Shown here piece by piece: positions 62,854 to 64,000 of a stretch of DNA of 64,000 bases (position 1 is its first letter; each line of letters begins with the position of its first letter). Position numbers and translations under genes: made by a program. The stretch is from NCBI GenBank assembly GCA_028564705.1, contig JAPXFQ010002465.1:558001-622000 (forward strand), given 5' to 3'. The stretch is from Apricaphanius iberus (taxonomy: Eukaryota > Chordata > Actinopteri > Cyprinodontiformes > Aphaniidae). Under the pieces are notes generated by a model. That model had not been told where the DNA came from and did not search any database. It saw only the letters and a program-made list of their open reading frames with translations.

Positions 62854-63535
62854 TGTGGGTGTTTATGTACTGATAGAAGAGGCTGAACAGCAGCAACAGC
62901 GATATCTGTCCTTTATTGTTGTATTTTGTCTTTAGATAATGGCTTCCGAAGGATTTTGTATGTGTGTGTGTGTGTGTGTCAGTGTGTGTGCATCAATGTG
63001 CGTGTGTGTCTGTTCAATGGTTCGTGTAACAGTGTCTGTCCTTTGACTCTGTGCACTTTTAACCAAAATGTGGGTGGGTGGTTTTACTTTGTGTGGCTGT
63101 ATGAATGAATGGAGCTGGTCGTCTGTATGTGCAGGGAGCTACGCTGACCGTGTGTGATAGTGTGTGTGTACGTGTTTGTGTTGGCTTTGGAGAGCGGAGA
63201 TCGATGGTCTGTAAAGTGGATTCCTTATTGGCCTGTTTGCTTTGGCAGCTCTTGAAAGAAGCACGCTGATTACAGTCCCAGATGTGTCACACACATACGT
63301 TGGTAGGCTCACACACACCGCAGGCTGCTGCTGGCTTTTATGTCGGTGGAGGCGAATGTTCCTCCAGCAGGTCACATCTTCACCGGAACCCTGTCTCTGT
63401 GTCTGTCTCTCTAACTCTAACGCTACCTGTACCCACACTATGCAAAGAAAAGTATTAATGACTATGTTATGTATTGTTGAGGAATATTATGTAATTACTC
63501 TGTGTTTTATTGATCGATGCGCATATAAGTGTTTA
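61590..63535. other. Noncoding stretch rich in TG/GT microsatellites
   Basis: GT tracts lie at about 62105-62129, 62270-62290, 62821-62850 and 62961-62978, plus shorter ones. Several open frames made of Cys-Val repeats are artefacts. No gene recognised. Confidence 0.6.
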
Positions 63536-63544
63536 AAGGTCTGC

Positions 63545-63650
63545 TCGTTTGTGAGTGCTTATGAGTGAATGTGACTCTAGTGTTTAGTGCTTTGAGTGTT
63601 CAGCATGACTAGAAAAGCGCTATATAATTTCAGTCCATTTAGCTTTCTTT
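63545..63650 (+). mobile_element. RTE-like LINE 3' tail, second copy
   Basis: GTGTTTAGTGCTTTGAGTG, ACTAGAAAAGCGCTATATAA and TTCAGTCCATTTAG match the terminal signature of a fish RTE-type LINE. It is a subfamily different from 61425-61582. Only about 100 bp remain. Confidence 0.55.
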
Positions 63651-64000
63651 CTTGCAACATCAAAGAACCTGATCGCTCGAAGACTCTGATCACTGACTCT
63701 GTTTGCTGAATTTCCCAGAAAAAAAAACAGTGACATTTTTCCTTTGATAACAAGGTAAGAGGTTGAGTTTGACTATCAGTCTGGGGATGAGTTGAAAAAT
63801 AGCATGTTTGTGAGCAGTTCTGGAGGACTTTGTTTTTGGGTTTTTTACTTTTACAAAGGTGCTAAGTGCTGTCTTAAGAGCTAATAATGATAATAACAAT
63901 TAAAAATTCCTATTAAAAGATAGTTTGAGATGAACTATTTTTTATTTTTACTTTTTGACATTCAGCAACCAATAAATCCTTCTTGCCCACAGCCAGTAGG

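Overview
This window looks like noncoding, repeat-rich DNA from a ray-finned (teleost) fish. Three things support that: the mix of mobile elements (L2-type LINE fragments, RTE-like LINE tails, Tc1-family remnants, many hAT-type elements with 8-bp target duplications, a tRNA-derived SINE), abundant (CA)n/(TG)n, (TA)n and (TCTA)n microsatellites, and the absence of any dense coding layout. No host exon, rRNA or tRNA gene or CRISPR array could be supported. Most open frames are short and uninformative, and the long ones belong to transposons. The window is probably intergenic or lies in one or more large introns; I cannot name a host gene.

The only substantial coding region is in a hAT-superfamily DNA transposon at 27613-30381. 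It has 14-bp terminal inverted repeats (13/14 identical), an 8-bp ATATATAT target duplication, and a ZMYM1-like transposase frame (28087-30200). The frame carries a BED/TTF-like zinc finger, catalytic D249 and D314, a CxxH motif, and a C-terminal hAT dimerisation segment with the third acidic residue. One frameshift near 29866-29880 and a glycine where the hAT family has its conserved tryptophan indicate that this copy is recent but dead.

Layout. 1-8.5 kb: low-information DNA, two TG tracts and one copy of repeat family A. 8.5-14.6 kb: a SINE, family B, a palindromic hAT MITE, a diverged local duplication, an internally deleted Tc1 copy and family C. 17.6-21.5 kb: two L2 fragments (one interrupted by a hAT MITE), family D and a fold-back element. 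23.9-26.3 kb: family A, long and short forms. 27.6-30.4 kb: the hAT transposon. 31.8-34.5 kb: a fold-back MITE, a Harbinger-like MITE and family B. 34.6-38.3 kb: TA tracts, family B and a SINE relic. 40.0-41.5 kb: a 5'-truncated L2 with readable reverse transcriptase. 41.6-43.0 kb: families D and C and a hairpin. 45.0-47.0 kb: an L2 tail and two back-to-back hAT MITEs with perfect target duplications. 49-53.3 kb: a tRNA-like module in an AAGTAA-rich element, a compound tetranucleotide satellite, two more hAT MITEs and a gutted Tc1. 56.5-57.1 kb: family B. 61.4-63.7 kb: two RTE-like tails and many TG tracts.

No cooperating gene system is visible. The interest lies in the hAT copy, in several interspersed families recognised only by comparing parts of this window with one another (A-D and the fold-backs), and in one family whose copies share a readable peptide frame. 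Superfamily names rest on motif recognition and recalled consensus patterns, not on a database search.
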